Source: Phycisphaerales bacterium (lineage in GTDB: Bacteria > Planctomycetota > Phycisphaerae > Tepidisphaerales > Tepidisphaeraceae). Taken from it: a stretch of DNA of 12,451 nucleotides. The notes under the pieces were generated by a model. It saw nothing but the letters and a program-made list of their open reading frames with translations, had not been told where the DNA came from and made no database searches. The stretch covers positions 1 to 12,451 of the forward strand of contig JAQGHP010000782.1 of the NCBI GenBank assembly GCA_028288775.1, written 5' to 3'. The translations under genes and the position numbers were made by a program. Of the stretch, positions 1-7,132 are shown one piece after another; position 1 is the stretch's first letter; each line of letters opens with the position of its first letter.

Positions 1-13
1 GCTCTTCCGATCT
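1..13 (+). other. Residual Illumina adapter sequence
   Basis: The first 13 bases, GCTCTTCCGATCT, are identical to the 3' end of the standard Illumina TruSeq adapter. An exact 13-base match placed precisely at the contig edge is very unlikely by chance, so this is best read as untrimmed adapter rather than genomic DNA. Biological sequence probably begins at about position 14. Confidence 0.9.
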
Positions 14-76
14 CGGAATTGGTCATTCGGATTTGGGATTTCATTCGGATTTCGGGGATTCGGAATTCGGATTTTT
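14..76. repeat. Degenerate period-7 repeat tract (TTCGGAT-like)
   Basis: This A/T-richer stretch is built from variants of TTCGGAT. The 12-mer TCATTCGGATTT occurs at 23-34 and again at 41-52, and ATTCGG cores also start at 58 and 65. Successive units mostly fall 7 bases apart, with one phase break. It lies upstream of the DUF1501 gene and has no credible reading frame. It ends in a run of six T (71-76). A role is not evident; it resembles the short-period tracts seen elsewhere in this window. Confidence 0.6.
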
Positions 77-139
77 TCGCTACTTGGCGTTCGGACAATA
101 AAACAGGCATCAGGATGGTCACTCTACTTTGAGGCGCGC

Positions 140-1564
140 ATGTACAACTCTCGACGGGACTTTCTGAAGGCGTCCGGCATGGTCGTCATGGCCGGGGCGG
201 CGGGTTACCTTGGCACCGAGCGGTACATCTATGGCCAGTCGGCCAGCGATATCACCGACAACACCAAGGCCCTCGACGCCAAGCAGCGGCCCACGCTCGT
301 CACCATCTTCCTTCGCGGCGGAGCCGACGCCCTCAACACCTTCGTCCCCGCGGGCGACAAGCTCTATTACGACGCCCGCCAACGCATCGCACTCAAAGCC
401 GACGCCCCCACCAAGGGCAAGGGCAAGGGCGGCGAAGCGGGCGTGCTGCCCATCGGCAAGGGTGGGTACTGGGGCATCAACGCCAAGATGGCCGCGCTGC
501 TGCCGCTCATTGAGAAGGGGATCTGCGTCCCCATCATGAACGTCGGCTCGCCCAACGGCACCCGCAGCCACTTCAGCGCCCAGGACTACATGGAACGCGG
601 CGCGCTGGGCGACTCCGGCATCAGCAACGGGTGGCTCAATCGCTACCTCGAAGCCTCCAAGAAGCCCTACGACGCCCCGCTCCGCGGGCTCTCTGCCCAG
701 ACCCTCGTGCCCCGCGCCCTCCGCGGGCCGTATCCGGTCTTGGCCGGCAACAACTCCACCGAGCAGATGGAATTGTTCGAGACGCTCTATTCGACCAAGA
801 ACATGGTCAATATGAACGCCCGCGATGGCGCCAATGACACCAAGGGCTCGCGCCTCGATGAGCTCAACAAGAGCGCCAAGGCCGCGCTGACGGCCGACTC
901 CACCCGCGACATCATCGCGCAGTCCGGGGCCAATGCGATTGAACGCATCCGCGCCTTGGAGAAGGCCGAGCAGACCGAAAACACCGCCGACTATCCGGGC
1001 GGCGGGCTCAGCGGGCAGCTCAAGACCATTGCGAAGGTCATCAAGGCCGACGTCGGCCTCGAGGTCGCCCAAGCCGATTACGGCGGCTGGGATCACCACA
1101 GCGCCCAAGGCGGCGCGGGCGGCCATCACGCCCAGATGCTAGGGCATTTGGCCGATTGCCTCGTCGCCTTCAACGCCGATTTGGGCTCGCGCATGGACCG
1201 CGTCATGGTGCTGGTGATGAGCGAATTCGGCCGCACCGTGCAGGACAACGGCGCTAACGGCACCGACCACGGCCGCGGCGGCTTCATGATCGCCATGGGC
1301 AACATGCTTAAGGGCAACAACAAGGTCTGGGGCGTCGACAAGTGGAACATGACCGACCTCGATTATGGCCGCTTCCTCCCGGTCCATAACGACTTCCGCG
1401 CGGTCTTCGCCGAGTCGCTCGTGCGGCTGTTCCACTTCGATCCGTTCGCGGGCAAGGTCTTCCCCGATTACCAGGCGACGCCCAAGAACTTCCTGTGCTT
1501 CAAGAAGCAGCAGGCTGAAGTGTACGGGCGGAAAGGATTTTTCCGTTCCCTTCGGTCCGGCTGA
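140..1564 (+). CDS. DUF1501 family protein, Tat-exported
   Basis: A 474-residue protein of the DUF1501 family, which belongs to the alkaline phosphatase/sulfatase-like fold and is abundant in planctomycetes; its substrate is not established. The N-terminus carries a twin-arginine signal (SRRDFLK at residues 4-10, then a hydrophobic stretch at about 11-25), so folded export to the periplasm is expected. Family landmarks are TIFLRGGADALNT (55-67), the GGWDHH block (315-320), and SEFGRT followed by GTDHGRGG (361-381), where the Asp and His residues are probable metal ligands. GAGG at 131-134, five bases before ATG, supports the start. A CGGAAA/TTTCCG hairpin lies inside the last codons (1529-1545). 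In planctomycetes such genes often follow a DUF1800 gene, but the upstream region is cut off here. The family call is secure; the biochemical role is not. Confidence 0.95.
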   Translation: MYNSRRDFLKASGMVVMAGAAGYLGTERYIYGQSASDITDNTKALDAKQRPTLVTIFLRGGADALNTFVPAGDKLYYDARQRIALKADAPTKGKGKGGEAGVLPIGKGGYWGINAKMAALLPLIEKGICVPIMNVGSPNGTRSHFSAQDYMERGALGDSGISNGWLNRYLEASKKPYDAPLRGLSAQTLVPRALRGPYPVLAGNNSTEQMELFETLYSTKNMVNMNARDGANDTKGSRLDELNKSAKAALTADSTRDIIAQSGANAIERIRALEKAEQTENTADYPGGGLSGQLKTIAKVIKADVGLEVAQADYGGWDHHSAQGGAGGHHAQMLGHLADCLVAFNADLGSRMDRVMVLVMSEFGRTVQDNGANGTDHGRGGFMIAMGNMLKGNNKVWGVDKWNMTDLDYGRFLPVHNDFRAVFAESLVRLFHFDPFAGKVFPDYQATPKNFLCFKKQQAEVYGRKGFFRSLRSG

Positions 1565-1586
1565 TCGTATAAGTGTGTATGACAAC

Positions 1587-1648
1587 AGGAGCGTGGGACG
1601 TGGAGTCGGAAGGTTCGTGCCTTCCGCCTCGACGCGTCCCACGCTCCT
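1587..1648. repeat. Long imperfect hairpin, possible terminator
   Basis: Two perfectly complementary 14-base arms (AGGAGCGTGGGACG at 1587-1600 and its complement at 1635-1648) enclose a second stem, CGGAAGG/CCTTCCG (1607-1613 and 1620-1626), with loop TTCGTG. It starts 22 bases after the DUF1501 stop and is followed by TTAATTTTG, only a weak T run. It could end the DUF1501 transcript, or be a dispersed palindromic repeat, or both. Confidence 0.6.
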
Positions 1649-1674
1649 TAATTTTGTGCGAGGACCGATCCTTG

Positions 1675-2568
1675 ATGTACAGGAAGCTCTTCATCCACTC
1701 AAAGCTGGCCGTCGGACTGTTGTGCACTGGCCTGCTGTTGTCACTGACGCCCGCGGCACCCGCGGCCGATCAGCCTCAAGCGCCAGCGGCGGCCTTGCGT
1801 GAGGCCGCGCCGCCGCAACACACGTGGCTTTTGCATCTGCCTGGCATCGCGGGGATCAAATGGGTGGACCGCGAGATGACCGCCGGCCTGCGCGATGCGG
1901 GCTACTCCGGCGCGATGGACGTCTACGACTGGACCGCCAACGACCCGGGCCTCAGCGCCCTGATGGCCTACAAGCGCAATCAGGTCGAGGCCCAGAAGGT
2001 CGCCGACAGGATCACCACCCGCTTTCGCGCCGACCCCGGCGTGCGCATCGTCCTCACCGCCCACAGCGGCGGCACGGGCCTGATCATCTGGGCCCTGGAA
2101 AAACTCCCCGACGACGTGACGGTGGACACGGTCATGCTCCTCTCCTCCGCCCTCTCGCCGCAGTATGACTTGAGCAAGGGGCTCGCCCACGTCCGCGGCA
2201 AATGCTATTCGTTCTGCAGCGAAAACGACGTGCTGGTGCTGGGCGCGGGCACCAAAATGTTCGGCACCATCGACGGCAAAAAGACCGAGGCGGCGGGTGA
2301 ATTCGGCTTCGTCTTCCCCACGGATGCGGACGCCAAGGAATACGAAAAACTCGTCCAGAAGCCGTACGACAAATCCTGGATGCAGTACCACAACATCGGC
2401 GACCACATCGGCGACATGAGCCGCCCCTTCTCGCGAAACATCCTCGCCCCCATCCTCTTCGAAAACCTGAAGCCCGCCGCGATCCAGGCCCAAAATCCGC
2501 CCGCGGTCACCCGGCCACCCGTCAGCGCCACGCCAAAACCCGCCGACGCCCGCCCCGACAAATCATGA
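1675..2568 (+). CDS. Secreted alpha/beta-fold hydrolase
   Basis: A 297-residue protein with an N-terminal signal peptide (basic residues 3-10, hydrophobic core about 11-24, probable cleavage after an Ala near 28-31). It shows the serine-hydrolase nucleophile elbow as AHSGG (129-133), with Ser131 as the likely nucleophile. Asp185 in SENDVLVL and His244 in GDHIGD (or His239) are plausible partners for a catalytic triad. The last 30 residues are a Pro/Ala-rich, probably disordered tail. The frame is open further upstream to 1573, but that part lies in the hairpin; ATG 1675, where the signal peptide begins and with GAGG eleven bases upstream, is the better start. The stop overlaps the next small gene by four bases. 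Substrate is unknown; esterase or lipase-like activity is inferred from the fold only. Confidence 0.85.
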   Translation: MYRKLFIHSKLAVGLLCTGLLLSLTPAAPAADQPQAPAAALREAAPPQHTWLLHLPGIAGIKWVDREMTAGLRDAGYSGAMDVYDWTANDPGLSALMAYKRNQVEAQKVADRITTRFRADPGVRIVLTAHSGGTGLIIWALEKLPDDVTVDTVMLLSSALSPQYDLSKGLAHVRGKCYSFCSENDVLVLGAGTKMFGTIDGKKTEAAGEFGFVFPTDADAKEYEKLVQKPYDKSWMQYHNIGDHIGDMSRPFSRNILAPILFENLKPAAIQAQNPPAVTRPPVSATPKPADARPDKS

Positions 2569-2744
2569 CCAACCCCCCGCCCCCGCGCGACCCCCAACCC
2601 GCCCCCGCCGACGCCCGGCGGCACGCCCCCTGGCCCACGTGGCGGATTGTTGCCGCATACGCCCTGCTCGCCGCCCTGGCCGCGGCGGGAATCTGGTGCA
2701 TCGACCTCAAGGCGCATGAGTCGGTGGTTTCGTCGCATCCGTAA
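2565..2744 (+). CDS. Small single-pass membrane protein (59 aa), unknown
   Basis: ATG 2565 overlaps the hydrolase stop in the arrangement ATGA and opens a 59-codon frame ending in TAA 2742-2744. The product has a Pro-rich, charged N-terminus (residues 1-25), a single hydrophobic segment (about 27-44, IVAAYALLAALAAAGIWC), and a short polar tail ending SSHP. A four-base overlap is a typical sign of translational coupling, so the product may be made together with the hydrolase. I recognise no family. The case rests on overlap, frame length and a clear membrane segment. The G+C-rich context makes open frames common, so moderate caution applies. Confidence 0.6.
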   Translation: MTNPPPPRDPQPAPADARRHAPWPTWRIVAAYALLAALAAAGIWCIDLKAHESVVSSHP

Positions 2745-2768
2745 CCACTTGACACTCGAAATTCTGCG

Positions 2769-2796
2769 TCACGTTTCACTCATCACTCATCGGGCG
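2769..2796. repeat. Short period-7 tract (TCACNNN / GTGANNN)
   Basis: TCAC or TCAT occurs at 2769, 2776, 2783 and also at 2780 and 2787, giving a 7-base period that includes the exact tandem CACTCAT-CACTCAT (2777-2790). The 11-mer TCACGTTTCAC (2769-2779) is the exact complement of GTGAAACGTGA at 8195-8205 in another spacer. It fills most of the gap between the small membrane gene and ung. Confidence 0.5.
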
Positions 2797-2846
2797 ACCC
2801 ATTGCAGTCGTTGCCCGTTTCGCGACATCCCCCTACTCTTCACCAC

Positions 2847-3599
2847 ATGGCCCGCAAAGCATCCCGCGCCCACGCAACGGAAGAAGGCCTCTTCCCCCAG
2901 GAGTCCGCCGGAGAAGCCGGCGAAGGACCCATCTACCAGATCCCCGCCAGTTGGAAGGATCTGCTGGCCGATGAAATCCGCAAGCCGTATTTTCATCACC
3001 TCGCGCAGTTTGTAGCCGAGGAGAGAAGCAAGCACGAGGTGTTCCCGCCCGAGGGGGATGTGTACAACGCGCCGAAGCTCACGCCCTACAAAAACGTCAA
3101 CGTGCTCCTGCTCGGCCAGGACCCCTACCACGACACGGGCCAGGCGCACGGCCTCTGTTTTTCCGTCCGCACCGGCACGCGTTTTCCGCCGTCGCTGGTG
3201 AACATCTTCAAGGAATTGCACTCCGACCTGGGCGTGCCCGTCCCCAAAACGGGGAACCTCACGCCGTGGGCGCAACAGGGCGTGCTGCTGCTCAATGCGG
3301 TGCTGACCGTCCGCGCCCACGAGCCCAACTCGCACAAGGGAAAAGGCTGGGAAAAGTTCACGGACCAGATCATCGAAAAAGTCGGCGAAAAGCCCGACCC
3401 CGTCGTCTTCGTCCTCTGGGGCGGCTACGCCCAAAAAAAGGAAAAGCTGATCGACACCACCCGCCACACGATCATCAAATCCGCCCACCCCTCCCCCCTC
3501 AGCGCGCACAACGGGTTCTTCGGCAGCAAGCCCTTCTCAAAGATCAACGCGGCCTTACGCGAGGCGGGGAAGCCGGAGATTGATTGGTCGTTGAGTTAA
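2847..3599 (+). CDS. ung: Uracil-DNA glycosylase, family 1
   Basis: A 250-residue UNG that removes uracil from DNA to start base-excision repair in the cytoplasm. The water-activating motif GQDPYH is at 90-95 (Asp92), the uracil-stacking Phe is in HGLCFSV (Phe105), the uracil-reading Asn is in LLLNAVLTV (Asn150), and the DNA-intercalation loop HPSPLSAH is at 214-221 (His214, Leu218). All key residues of family 1 are present. It is about 20 residues longer than the E. coli enzyme because of an N-terminal tail of low conservation (1-30). The frame is open back to a TTG at 2802, but ATG 2847 is the natural start; no clear ribosome binding site precedes it. The gene is separated from the previous one by 102 bases and is likely transcribed on its own or by read-through. 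Confidence 0.97.
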   Translation: MARKASRAHATEEGLFPQESAGEAGEGPIYQIPASWKDLLADEIRKPYFHHLAQFVAEERSKHEVFPPEGDVYNAPKLTPYKNVNVLLLGQDPYHDTGQAHGLCFSVRTGTRFPPSLVNIFKELHSDLGVPVPKTGNLTPWAQQGVLLLNAVLTVRAHEPNSHKGKGWEKFTDQIIEKVGEKPDPVVFVLWGGYAQKKEKLIDTTRHTIIKSAHPSPLSAHNGFFGSKPFSKINAALREAGKPEIDWSLS

Positions 3600-3778
3600 T
3601 GGCGCGTGGTCGATCTTAATTGAATCTCCCTTCGCTATAGGTGACAAGAATTGCCGGCATAACTCGGGATGATGCGTGCCCGGCTCCCGGACGGACCCGG
3701 TCTGTGGTGTTCTGTAGGCCAGACCGAATTGCATGAAGCCTTCTTCTCTTAGGATTCGTCTAGGGCTACGATAACTTG
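3600..3778. other. Spacer between ung and the AlbA_2 gene
   Basis: This 179-base gap has no credible gene. It holds a modest hairpin, CGGTCTG (3698-3704) with CAGACCG (3720-3726) around a 15-base loop and without a T run. A weak -10-like TACGAT sits at 3767-3772, only seven bases before the AlbA_2 start codon; its best -35 partner, TTCTCT at 3744-3749, is poor. If that promoter is real the next mRNA would be almost leaderless, but the evidence is thin. Confidence 0.35.
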
Positions 3779-4996
3779 ATGGCTTCTATTGACCGCATTG
3801 ATACCGCTCTTGTTGAAGAGTTGCTGTACGGCAGCGAGGGCGTTGATCTGGACTTTAAACGTGACCAATACCACTTCGAAGGCGCTTCGGACTTAGATAA
3901 GGCGGAATTGCTGAAGGATGTACTCGCTTTTGCGAACGCGTTCCGTCGGAGTGATGCCTTCATCTTAGTCGGAGTTGAAGAAGGGTCGGGCGGTCGCGCC
4001 AACGTCGTCGGTGTGGCGCATCACCTTAAAGATGCGGACCTACAGCAGTTCGTGAACACGAAGACGAACCGCAACATCGTTTTCAGCTATCACGCGATTG
4101 AAGTTGAAGGAAAGCAGATCGGCATGATCCGAATTCAGGAACAGCAGCGGCCCATCTTCTTAAAGAAGGATTTTGGCCATGACCCCGTCCGGAATCGCCA
4201 CCGGCTGGGCACAAACGTCGTCTACTTCAGGGTCGGAAGTTCCACGAAGGAAGCAACTCCGGAAGACATTGCCCGCATGGGAAGCCATTCGGCGCGTCAG
4301 CCTGTTTACGATGTGGAACTCCAGTTTGCAAACTTCCGCGACAAGACGGTGACCGGGAACATATTAAAGACCGCGCACGCTTTCCTATTCTATGATGGGG
4401 AAATGTACGATTACACCACGCGGCGTCATTCAGATTCGCGATTTGGAATGGCCGTTGCGCTACCCCAGATGGATCCTGACAACCGTGATTTCTGGCGTGA
4501 AGCATACAACTACATCACGCACTGGAACACGCTGGCCGAAGTCGGCTTTTGCATAGCGAACCGTGGAGACACAACCATCGATGACGTGACGGTAGAAATG
4601 GTCTTTGCAACCGATGATCGGTTCGTGCTAGTTGCCGAGGGTGACATGCCGCCAAGACCGAAGCCGCGATTGGGTCTATATCACTTTCACACGCCGAATT
4701 TTTCTGTCCGCAAACCGGCCATCCGTGTCGAAAAACGCGGCGATAAGCATGTGGTGACGCTTTGGTTTGGCAAGATCCAAGCTGGCCAGAGGCAATTCCT
4801 TCCGGATGCATTGTATATAGGGAATCCGCTTGAGAGGCAGGTAATCATTGACGCCGTGATCAGAGCGGATCAATTCCCTTCGCCGCTGACAGCGCGATTG
4901 GAATTTCACGCCCAAGGTACGATGGAGACGGTGAAATGGGATGAACTGAAAGCCGCTATCGAAGACGAGTTCTTTCGTACCAAAGAAGATGACTAA
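3779..4996 (+). CDS. Schlafen/AlbA_2-domain protein
   Basis: A 405-residue protein whose first 170 residues match the AlbA_2 (Schlafen-type putative DNA-binding) family: GSEGVDLDFKRDQY (18-31), ELLKDVLAFANA (43-54), FILVGVEEG (61-69), FVNTKTNRNIVFSY (91-104), RPIFLKKDFG (124-133) and VYFRVGSSTKEATPEDIARM (148-167). Glu20, Asp25 and Asp47 are candidate acidic active-site residues if this copy is a nuclease, as in animal Schlafens. Residues 175-405 form a beta-rich domain I cannot name. Base composition differs from its neighbours: 27 of 60 G+C at 4081-4140, against 37 of 60 at 1261-1320. This suggests horizontal acquisition. No clear ribosome binding site; AGGG is 13 bases upstream. It stands alone, with no partner gene that would define a defence system, and might be a regulator or RNA/DNA-processing protein. 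Confidence 0.85.
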   Translation: MASIDRIDTALVEELLYGSEGVDLDFKRDQYHFEGASDLDKAELLKDVLAFANAFRRSDAFILVGVEEGSGGRANVVGVAHHLKDADLQQFVNTKTNRNIVFSYHAIEVEGKQIGMIRIQEQQRPIFLKKDFGHDPVRNRHRLGTNVVYFRVGSSTKEATPEDIARMGSHSARQPVYDVELQFANFRDKTVTGNILKTAHAFLFYDGEMYDYTTRRHSDSRFGMAVALPQMDPDNRDFWREAYNYITHWNTLAEVGFCIANRGDTTIDDVTVEMVFATDDRFVLVAEGDMPPRPKPRLGLYHFHTPNFSVRKPAIRVEKRGDKHVVTLWFGKIQAGQRQFLPDALYIGNPLERQVIIDAVIRADQFPSPLTARLEFHAQGTMETVKWDELKAAIEDEFFRTKEDD

Positions 4997-5078
4997 CAAT
5001 TTTCCCGGCCGATGCTGTTGAGTTACCCCGTTCTGCCCGCGAGACATGGACGCGAAACATCGACCGCCGGAATGAAAG

Positions 5079-5114
5079 GCGGCGCAGCCGGTTGTTGAAA
5101 ACCAGCTGCGCCGC
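5079..5114. terminator. Hairpin between convergent genes
   Basis: GCGGCGCAGC (5079-5088) pairs with GCTGCGCCGC (5105-5114); inside, after one C-A mismatch, GGTT pairs with AACC around the loop GTTGAA. It lies in the gap between the plus-strand AlbA_2 stop (4996) and the minus-strand esterase stop (5162), where a bidirectional terminator is expected. No T run follows on either side, so factor-independent termination is not assured. Confidence 0.5.
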
Positions 5115-5161
5115 ATAGTCCTCGCGTGAGGGGGCGGTTGCGGGATGTGCCGATTGCCCGC

Positions 5162-6790
5162 TTACCGGTTCTTCGCTGTCACGCCCGGCCAGTTGTCCGT
5201 GCGGAAAGGGACTGCCGGCAGATCGGCCTTGTTGTAGAGGTTCCCTTGCGGGTTGTGGGCCCAGTCGTACCGCACGGCGGCCGGCTTTTCGATTTCCTTG
5301 CTGGAGACGATGACCGAATCGCCCTCGATCTTCGCATCGGCCCAGTGCCACGTTACTTTTTCCCCGTCCTTGGCCTCGGCGGCGATTTGGAAGCCCTTCA
5401 GCGGCTCGCCGCCTTTGGCGGTCAGGGCGTCGGCGAACTTGAACTTGAGGCGGACTTTGTCGCCTTCAACCTTCGACGACTCGTACTCGGGGCCGGAGTA
5501 ATCGACGCTCTTGCCGTAGGACTTGGCCAGCGCGACCAGCTCCAGGCGGTGGCCGACGCTCTGCTTGTCCTTGGGGTGGATGTCGCCGGGGTTGTTGGCG
5601 TCCGCGAGGTCGATCGCGATCGCCTGCCCGTTGTGCGGCTGATTGGCGGTCAGGGCCTGCGCCTCGCGCAGCTCGGCCCAGTCGCTTTCGCCGGGGTCTT
5701 TCGCGGGGTTTTGGAAGTTGGCCAGGGAGACAATGTAGAAGCCCATCTCCGGCTCGTTCCACGCCTCGCGCCAGTTCTTGATCATCGCGGGCAGAAGCTT
5801 GCGGTACTGGTAGGCCCGGCCGGCGTTGCTCTCGCCCTGGTACCAGATCGCGCCCTTGGTCGCGAAGGGGACGATGGGGGCGATCATGCCGTTGTACAGG
5901 CTCGACGGACGCCACGGGTCGTGCGCCATGTCCCGCGGCGGATTGGGCTTCTTGGGCTCGGGCTTGCCATCCGCCTTCGCCTTGGCGGCGGTTTCCTTCC
6001 ACTCGGCCATTTGCTTCTCGTACTGTTCCTTCTGCTTGGGAAGGCTTTCCATGTCCTTCTGGAACTTTTCATTGATCGGCCGCAGGTCGGAGTCCTCTTC
6101 CAGGTACGACTGCGCCGTCCACGACTCGGCGGGCGTGCCGCCCCACGAAGTATGAATCAGCCCGACGGGCACCTTCAGATCATTGTGCAGATCGCGGCCG
6201 AAGAAATACCCCACGGCAGTGAATCCACCCCAGCCGTACGGCGCGATATTCTGCGGCGTGCATGGGAGCCATTTGCCCTCCAGGGGGGAATGGCCCTGGG
6301 CGGCGATGTCCTTCTGCGGCTCTCCTTGTACGTTTTTGGGGACGCTGAAGAGCCGAATGTTCGGGTGGTCTGCCGCGGCGACTTCCGCGTCGCAGTTCTT
6401 CACGTTCTTGATCCCCATTTCCATGTTCGACTGCCCCGAGCAGATCCACACTTCGCCCACAAGAATGTCCTTGAGGGTGACGGTGTCATTGCCCGCGATG
6501 GTCAGCTCGGCAGGTTTATCGCTGGCCGTGAGAGGCTTGAGTTTGACCGACCACTTCCCCTTGTCGTCCGCAGTGGCCGACTCTTTCTGATCGACAAAGC
6601 TGACGGTCACTTTTTCACCTGGATCGGCCAATCCCCAAACGGGCACGGCCTGCTGCTGCTGGAGCACCATATGGTCGGCGAGTACCGCCGGGAGTTTGAC
6701 GTTAGCCTGGGCGAGCTGCGCGGAAAGCAGCGGGCACGCGCTAAGCGCTGCAATGGCGAGGGTACGCCGTGCGGAGGGGGAAATGAGCAT
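5162..6790 (-). CDS. Sialate O-acetylesterase (SGNH hydrolase)
   Basis: A 542-residue exported esterase of the sialate 9-O-acetylesterase type, expected to remove acetyl groups from sialic acids or other decorated sugars outside the cytoplasm. The signal peptide spans 1-29 (RR at 8-9, then a hydrophobic core, ending AQA). SGNH landmarks: GEVWICSGQSNMEM (112-125, nucleophile Ser121), TSWGGTPAESW (214-224), WYQGESNA (316-323), and DIHP (403-406) with the catalytic Asp403 and His405. A Lys/Glu-rich helix and GKPEPKKPNPP (275-285) occupy the usual variable insertion. AGGAG (plus-strand 6799-6803), eight bases before ATG, fixes the start. It lies downstream of lpxD on the same strand but 316 bases away, so a separate promoter is likely. 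The true substrate in planctomycetes, where algal or plant polysaccharides are common targets, is uncertain. Confidence 0.93.
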   Translation of the reverse strand: MLISPSARRTLAIAALSACPLLSAQLAQANVKLPAVLADHMVLQQQQAVPVWGLADPGEKVTVSFVDQKESATADDKGKWSVKLKPLTASDKPAELTIAGNDTVTLKDILVGEVWICSGQSNMEMGIKNVKNCDAEVAAADHPNIRLFSVPKNVQGEPQKDIAAQGHSPLEGKWLPCTPQNIAPYGWGGFTAVGYFFGRDLHNDLKVPVGLIHTSWGGTPAESWTAQSYLEEDSDLRPINEKFQKDMESLPKQKEQYEKQMAEWKETAAKAKADGKPEPKKPNPPRDMAHDPWRPSSLYNGMIAPIVPFATKGAIWYQGESNAGRAYQYRKLLPAMIKNWREAWNEPEMGFYIVSLANFQNPAKDPGESDWAELREAQALTANQPHNGQAIAIDLADANNPGDIHPKDKQSVGHRLELVALAKSYGKSVDYSGPEYESSKVEGDKVRLKFKFADALTAKGGEPLKGFQIAAEAKDGEKVTWHWADAKIEGDSVIVSSKEIEKPAAVRYDWAHNPQGNLYNKADLPAVPFRTDNWPGVTAKNR

Positions 6791-7106
6791 GGGTTGATCT
6801 CCTGGGTTTCAGGGCAATTCGGGAATGGAAGGCTGCCACTGCGCGGAGCCACCTGGCCCTGCGGAAGTTGCCCTCGGGATTCTTTACCTGTCAGGCACCT
6901 TGCCGTTGCTGACGGATGATGCGCGTGATGAATGGTTTTGATTTTGGCGTGAACGATCTTCGGTGTGGAATTGAACGCCGAGTGCAAAATGCAAAAATCA
7001 AAATGCGGAGCGGCGGGAGGGTGGACCTTCGGTCCGACCGCTACGCGGTGAGGGCAATCCACCGTGTTTCATTTTGGCTTTTGCATTTTGCATTTCATCT
7101 CCCGCG
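6791..7106. other. Spacer between lpxD and the esterase gene
   Basis: The 316 bases contain the esterase ribosome binding site and upstream region (6791 to about 6980), where I see no gene and no clear promoter, and then the inverted-arm element at 6984-7091 just behind lpxD. The frames that cross it on both strands have no family resemblance. Confidence 0.6.
6984..7091. repeat. MITE-like element with inverted arms and inner hairpins
   Basis: A 22-base arm at 6984-7005 (starting GCAAAATGCAAAA) is repeated in inverted orientation at 7070-7091 with three mismatched positions. Each arm is itself a period-7 run of CAAAAT-like units. Between them lie GGACC-TTC-GGTCC (7023-7035) and ACCGC-TAC-GCGGT (7037-7049), enclosed by GGTGGA/TCCACC. 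The layout, terminal inverted arms around structured DNA with no reading frame, resembles a miniature non-autonomous element. No target-site duplication is obvious. Confidence 0.55.
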
Positions 7107-7132
7107 TCACCCCGTCTCCGCGTCCCCGCGTC
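7106..7132. repeat. Period-8 repeat overlapping the 3' end of lpxD
   Basis: GTC occurs at 7106, 7114, 7122 and 7130, exactly 8 bases apart, within units close to CCGCGTCC (on the coding strand, GACGCGGG). A further CCGCGTCC follows at 7145-7152. The lpxD stop codon lies inside this repeat. Confidence 0.6.

Noticed and set aside
119..1129. Long minus-strand open frame (336 codons) opposite the DUF1501 gene
   Set aside because: It mirrors the codon pattern of the real gene on the other strand, has low-complexity Gly/Val/Leu composition and no family motif. Typical of G+C-rich coding DNA.
2749..2754. Perfect TTGACA -35 box upstream of ung
   Set aside because: No acceptable -10 hexamer lies 16-18 bases downstream (ACGTTT, CGTTTC or GTTTCA), so a promoter cannot be claimed.
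3641..3655. Phage-promoter-like TATAGGTGACA string
   Set aside because: It matches only part of an SP6-type promoter, with the following bases wrong, and no phage genes are nearby.
5921..6072. Lys/Glu/Pro-rich insertion in the esterase (about residues 240-290)
   Set aside because: Sialate O-acetylesterases of this type commonly have a charged helix and a GK-P-P-rich linker before the LYNGMI block, so it is not unusual.
5126..6919. Plus-strand open frame of 597 codons covering the whole esterase gene
   Set aside because: Longer than the true gene but antisense to it; the esterase has a signal peptide, all SGNH blocks and a good ribosome binding site, whereas this product shows no recognisable domain.
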